Of a stretch of DNA of 7,851 bases, positions 5,579 through 7,851 are shown one piece after another. The notes beneath the pieces are model-generated. The model had not been told where the DNA came from and made no database searches. It saw nothing but the letters and a program-made list of their open reading frames with translations. The DNA lies in assembly GCA_014879855.1 (NCBI GenBank), contig JACSRH010000144.1, positions 1-7,851 of the forward strand, given 5' to 3'. The translations under genes were made by a program, and so were the position numbers. The DNA comes from Caldilineaceae bacterium. Lineage in GTDB: Bacteria > Chloroflexota > Anaerolineae > Caldilineales > Caldilineaceae. Numbering within the stretch: the first letter of the stretch is position 1; every line of letters starts with the position of its first letter.

Positions 5579-7459
5579 TTACGCACACAGCGGGAAGGCA
5601 GCCACGCGCAGATGTGTGCTGCCGTAGGGAATCAACTCAATTTCCTCCACCGGCTCATCGGAGGCGTGCGGGCCGCCATCGATGGGGCCGGCTGAGTTGT
5701 CAACTAACCTCCAGTGTGGCAGGCGCCGCCCCTTTGCCGCGATGCGCACCGGCGCCGCGTGCGGCTCAAACGGAACCGCATTTACTGCCTGTTCCTCGAC
5801 GCGCAGCGACGCGTCTGGCGCGTCAGGGTCGAGCACCAGCCCATAATTCCAAGGCGTCGTTGGATAGACTTCCCAGTCGGCGTGCGGCTGCTCTCCGCCG
5901 ATCTGCTGCCAATGCTCGCCCATGCGCAGGCCAAACAAAAGCGGGCCGCGATAGATCGATGCCAGGCCGGCGTGGCCGCGGCTGGTGCGCACCGTCAGCG
6001 GCAGCTCAACCACCAGCGTCGTGCTGCCTTCCCACCTCTGGTCGACCCGATAAAATTCGCCGGGGATCACCGGCGCGTCGGTGGCAATGCCTGTAATCCC
6101 GGCGCCATCCGCCCACGCGGGAATGCGCAACAGCAACGGGAAGCGCGCCGGGCGATCCACGCTGACGCGCACGACGATCTGCCCCTTGAAGGGATAATCC
6201 GTCTGCACATCCACGCGCACGCGCACGCCGCTGTCGAGTTCCACCTGCGCCTCACACGGGCCATACGTTGTGAGCGCCAGTCCGCCATCTTCCGTCGCCA
6301 TGACCAGATGCTTGACCAGCTTAGGCCAGCCTTGATGCATGTTGGCAGTACAGCAGCCAAAGTGCGGCGCCAGGCCGAAAATATTGGAATCGTCGGTGTT
6401 GTCGGTCCAGTCACGCTTGGCAACGGTGCAGAGCACCTGGTTGACCTGCTGGTCGTACTGATGCGACCACATATCGGCCGCAAAAGTGGCGGGCCAGGCA
6501 TTGTACGCGACCTGCTCCAGCGTGTCGCCAAAGAAGGGATCGCCCAGGATGCGCAGCATTTCTTCCAGCGAGTACATATACTCAGCCACGGCGCACAATT
6601 CGGCGCCCGAAGTCGGCGATGTACCGTGGAGATGTTCATCGCCGCTCCAGATGCCACTGGGCTGGCCGTGATGGCGCATCAGGTTGGCGATGCTCTGGCG
6701 GGGCGCCAACCGCTGCCATTCATCGCCGCTGAGGAGGGATTGCACGGCTGGGGTCTTGATGCCTTGCGCGTTGTTGACGACGTGGGTCGCCATATTGCCT
6801 CGGTAATGCGCAAAGGGCAGAATGGCGGCGAGGGTGTAGTTCGCCTGTAGTTGCGCCCAGTCAATGACGCCTGCACTCAGTTTACCGGCAAGCTCCAGCA
6901 AGAAAGCGTCGCCCGTAAAGTTGTAGAGCCAGTAGACGGCAAGCATGTTGTCCGCCGCGCGCGCCGCGCCCCAGTTTTCCAGCCCGCGCGCGGCCAGCAT
7001 CGCATTCTGATAGGTGAAGTAACCAGTCATCAGACTCAGCACGCGCGCGTCGCACGTCGCCTCGTAATAGCTCATCAACACCTTGAGCGCCACCATGCGC
7101 GGCCACCAATCGGTGTTGGTGGGGCCAAACCAGCCATTGGGCTGCACGCTGTTGAGCATCCAGGCCACATATTCGCTGGCTTTGGCGATCAGCCGTGGGT
7201 CGTCGAGCTGATAGGCCAGGGGCACAAGCCCGTCACAATAGTAGGGCGCGCGTTCCCAATCGTCGCCTGGCCCGCCCAGCCAGCCCGACTGCCGGCTGAC
7301 ATCCGGCCAGAATTCGTCGAGGTGGCCGGTCAACCCGTTGGCCTGGATGCGCAACTGGTCGAGCAGCCAGCCTTGCGGGCGAACCGCGCCGACCGGCAAC
7401 GCACGAAACGTGGTGGAAAACAACGGCGATCGATTCGCCGGCAAGGGTCGATAAAACAT
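5579..7459 (-). CDS. GH127-family (DUF1680) putative beta-L-arabinofuranosidase
   Basis: A 626-residue protein of the GH127 fold: an alpha/alpha-barrel in roughly the first 390 residues followed by beta-sandwich domains. Characterised members release beta-L-arabinofuranose from plant glycans by a cysteine nucleophile held by a zinc site. The matching residues here are the E-x-C pair E287/C289 (GAELCAV) and the Cys pair C369-C370 (FGCCTANMHQGWPKL); E275 in SGDEHLHG is a likely acid/base. There is no signal peptide, so it should be cytoplasmic. A TTG start at 7498 would add 13 residues, but ATG at 7459 has GGGGAG eight bases upstream and its protein begins in the usual way, so I use it. It follows a sugar ABC permease in the same direction, which suggests import of oligosaccharides and hydrolysis inside the cell. 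Exact substrate cannot be read from sequence; related families (GH146 and others) share the fold. Confidence 0.88.
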   Translation of the reverse strand: MFYRPLPANRSPLFSTTFRALPVGAVRPQGWLLDQLRIQANGLTGHLDEFWPDVSRQSGWLGGPGDDWERAPYYCDGLVPLAYQLDDPRLIAKASEYVAWMLNSVQPNGWFGPTNTDWWPRMVALKVLMSYYEATCDARVLSLMTGYFTYQNAMLAARGLENWGAARAADNMLAVYWLYNFTGDAFLLELAGKLSAGVIDWAQLQANYTLAAILPFAHYRGNMATHVVNNAQGIKTPAVQSLLSGDEWQRLAPRQSIANLMRHHGQPSGIWSGDEHLHGTSPTSGAELCAVAEYMYSLEEMLRILGDPFFGDTLEQVAYNAWPATFAADMWSHQYDQQVNQVLCTVAKRDWTDNTDDSNIFGLAPHFGCCTANMHQGWPKLVKHLVMATEDGGLALTTYGPCEAQVELDSGVRVRVDVQTDYPFKGQIVVRVSVDRPARFPLLLRIPAWADGAGITGIATDAPVIPGEFYRVDQRWEGSTTLVVELPLTVRTSRGHAGLASIYRGPLLFGLRMGEHWQQIGGEQPHADWEVYPTTPWNYGLVLDPDAPDASLRVEEQAVNAVPFEPHAAPVRIAAKGRRLPHWRLVDNSAGPIDGGPHASDEPVEEIELIPYGSTHLRVAAFPLCA

Positions 7460-7620
7460 CGAACGTTCTCCCCAAAATAGGTTGTGTGTGTTGAACAAAG
7501 ACCGCAGACAACGATCAGCGCCTGCCCAGCGCGCGGACGCCCACGTCCCCTGGCCGCCGGGATGATTGTCCTTTACCTTGCATCATGACGACGGCTGAGC
7601 AACTCGCCCCTCGCAACTCT
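7460..7620. other. Gap between sugar permease and GH127 gene
   Basis: A 161-base non-coding stretch. It contains a small perfect hairpin, GGACG (7535-7539) with CGTCC (7544-7548) around a CCCA loop, and further GC-rich inverted pieces just beside it, but no T-run, so a terminator is not supported. The permease stop is followed by a direct repeat of GAGTTGC within 20 bases. The two genes may be co-transcribed or separate; the sequence does not settle it. Confidence 0.4.
7468..7473 (-). promoter_or_regulatory. GH127 ribosome binding site
   Basis: GGGGAG on the minus strand, eight bases before the ATG at 7459. It lies inside the longer TTG-initiated frame and so decides in favour of the shorter protein. 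Confidence 0.75.
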
Positions 7621-7851
7621 CTATCCCTTCACCGCGCCGCCCATCAACCCTTGCAGGTAATACCGTTGCAGGAAGAGGAATAAAATGATGCACGGCAGGA
7701 TCGTGACAGTGATGCCGGCCTGCAGCGCGCCCCAGTCGATAGCGCCATAATAGCCGCTGCGCACACTGGTCAGCATGATCGGCAGCGTGAAATTGACCTC
7801 CTGCGTCATGATGATCAGCGCGGCCAGGAATTCGTTCCACGCGTTGAGAAA
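7621..7851 (-). CDS. Carbohydrate ABC transporter permease, C-terminal end (partial)
   Basis: The last 76 residues of a MalG/CUT1-type sugar permease; the rest lies outside the window. The visible part opens with FLNAWNEFLAALII, matching the conserved NxWNxF segment of this family, and continues with a stretch before LPIMLTS, a short YGAIDWGALQAG loop, and a final membrane helix (about ILPCIILFLFLQRYYLQG) ending in LMGGAVKG, the usual end for MalG-type permeases. It would form half of a sugar channel together with a MalF-type partner upstream. The next gene encodes a GH127 enzyme, so the imported sugar is probably an arabinose-containing oligosaccharide, which is an inference from context only. 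Confidence 0.9.
   Translation of the reverse strand, partial: FLNAWNEFLAALIIMTQEVNFTLPIMLTSVRSGYYGAIDWGALQAGITVTILPCIILFLFLQRYYLQGLMGGAVKG

Noticed and set aside
5714..6850. Plus-strand open frame of 378 codons opposite GH127
   Set aside because: It is a long Arg/His/Ala-rich shadow of the GH127 gene, typical of GC-rich coding DNA, with no recognisable motif.
7535..7548. Possible terminator between the sugar permease and GH127
   Set aside because: A 5-base GC stem without a T-run; not enough to support an intrinsic terminator.

Overview
All genes in this window lie on the minus strand, so it reads from high to low coordinates. It holds the end of a sugar importer operon with a glycoside hydrolase, followed by a complete high-affinity phosphate uptake operon. 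The DNA is GC-rich. The gene set (tandem pstB genes, a GH127 enzyme beside a MalG-type permease, and intergenic arrays of short CTTTGCGT-like units) suggests a Chloroflexota bacterium of the Anaerolineae/Caldilineae type. That assignment is an inference from gene content and repeat style, not a proof.

Region 1 (7851 to 5579): the last 76 residues of a MalG-type carbohydrate ABC permease, cut by the window edge, then a 161-base gap and a complete GH127-family (DUF1680) putative beta-L-arabinofuranosidase of 626 residues. The enzyme has no signal peptide, so it probably works in the cytoplasm on oligosaccharides brought in by the neighbouring importer.

Region 2 (5401 to 223): pstS (phosphate-binding lipoprotein), pstC and pstA (membrane subunits), two tandem ATPase genes called here pstB1 and pstB2, and phoU. 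pstC and pstA overlap by 4 bases, pstA and pstB1 are 4 bases apart, and the phoU Shine-Dalgarno sits on the pstB2 stop codon. This is one operon with two larger internal gaps: about 176 bases between pstS and pstC, holding an 8-base tandem array, and 105 bases between pstB1 and pstB2, holding overlapping inverted repeats. Together these genes would bind phosphate outside the membrane, carry it across with ATP, and report uptake to a Pho-type regulator through PhoU.

The most interesting observation is that the two ATPases are degenerate in complementary ways. PstB1 has lost the Q-loop glutamine (A94) and the catalytic glutamate (N175) but keeps a normal LSGGQ signature. PstB2 keeps Walker A, Q-loop and Walker B glutamate but has a degenerate LNPGQ signature. 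A PstB1-PstB2 heterodimer would therefore have one complete and one crippled ATP site, the layout known from asymmetric ABC exporters such as TM287/288 and CFTR, here in a phosphate importer.

Region 3 (222 to 1), downstream of phoU: a short relic that matches the 3' end of the GH127 gene (30 of 35 bases, with the three differences inside the conserved peptide core all at silent third positions), then a second, degenerate copy of the 8-base-unit repeat. The pst operon is thus bracketed by two directly oriented GH127 tails about 5.4 kb apart.
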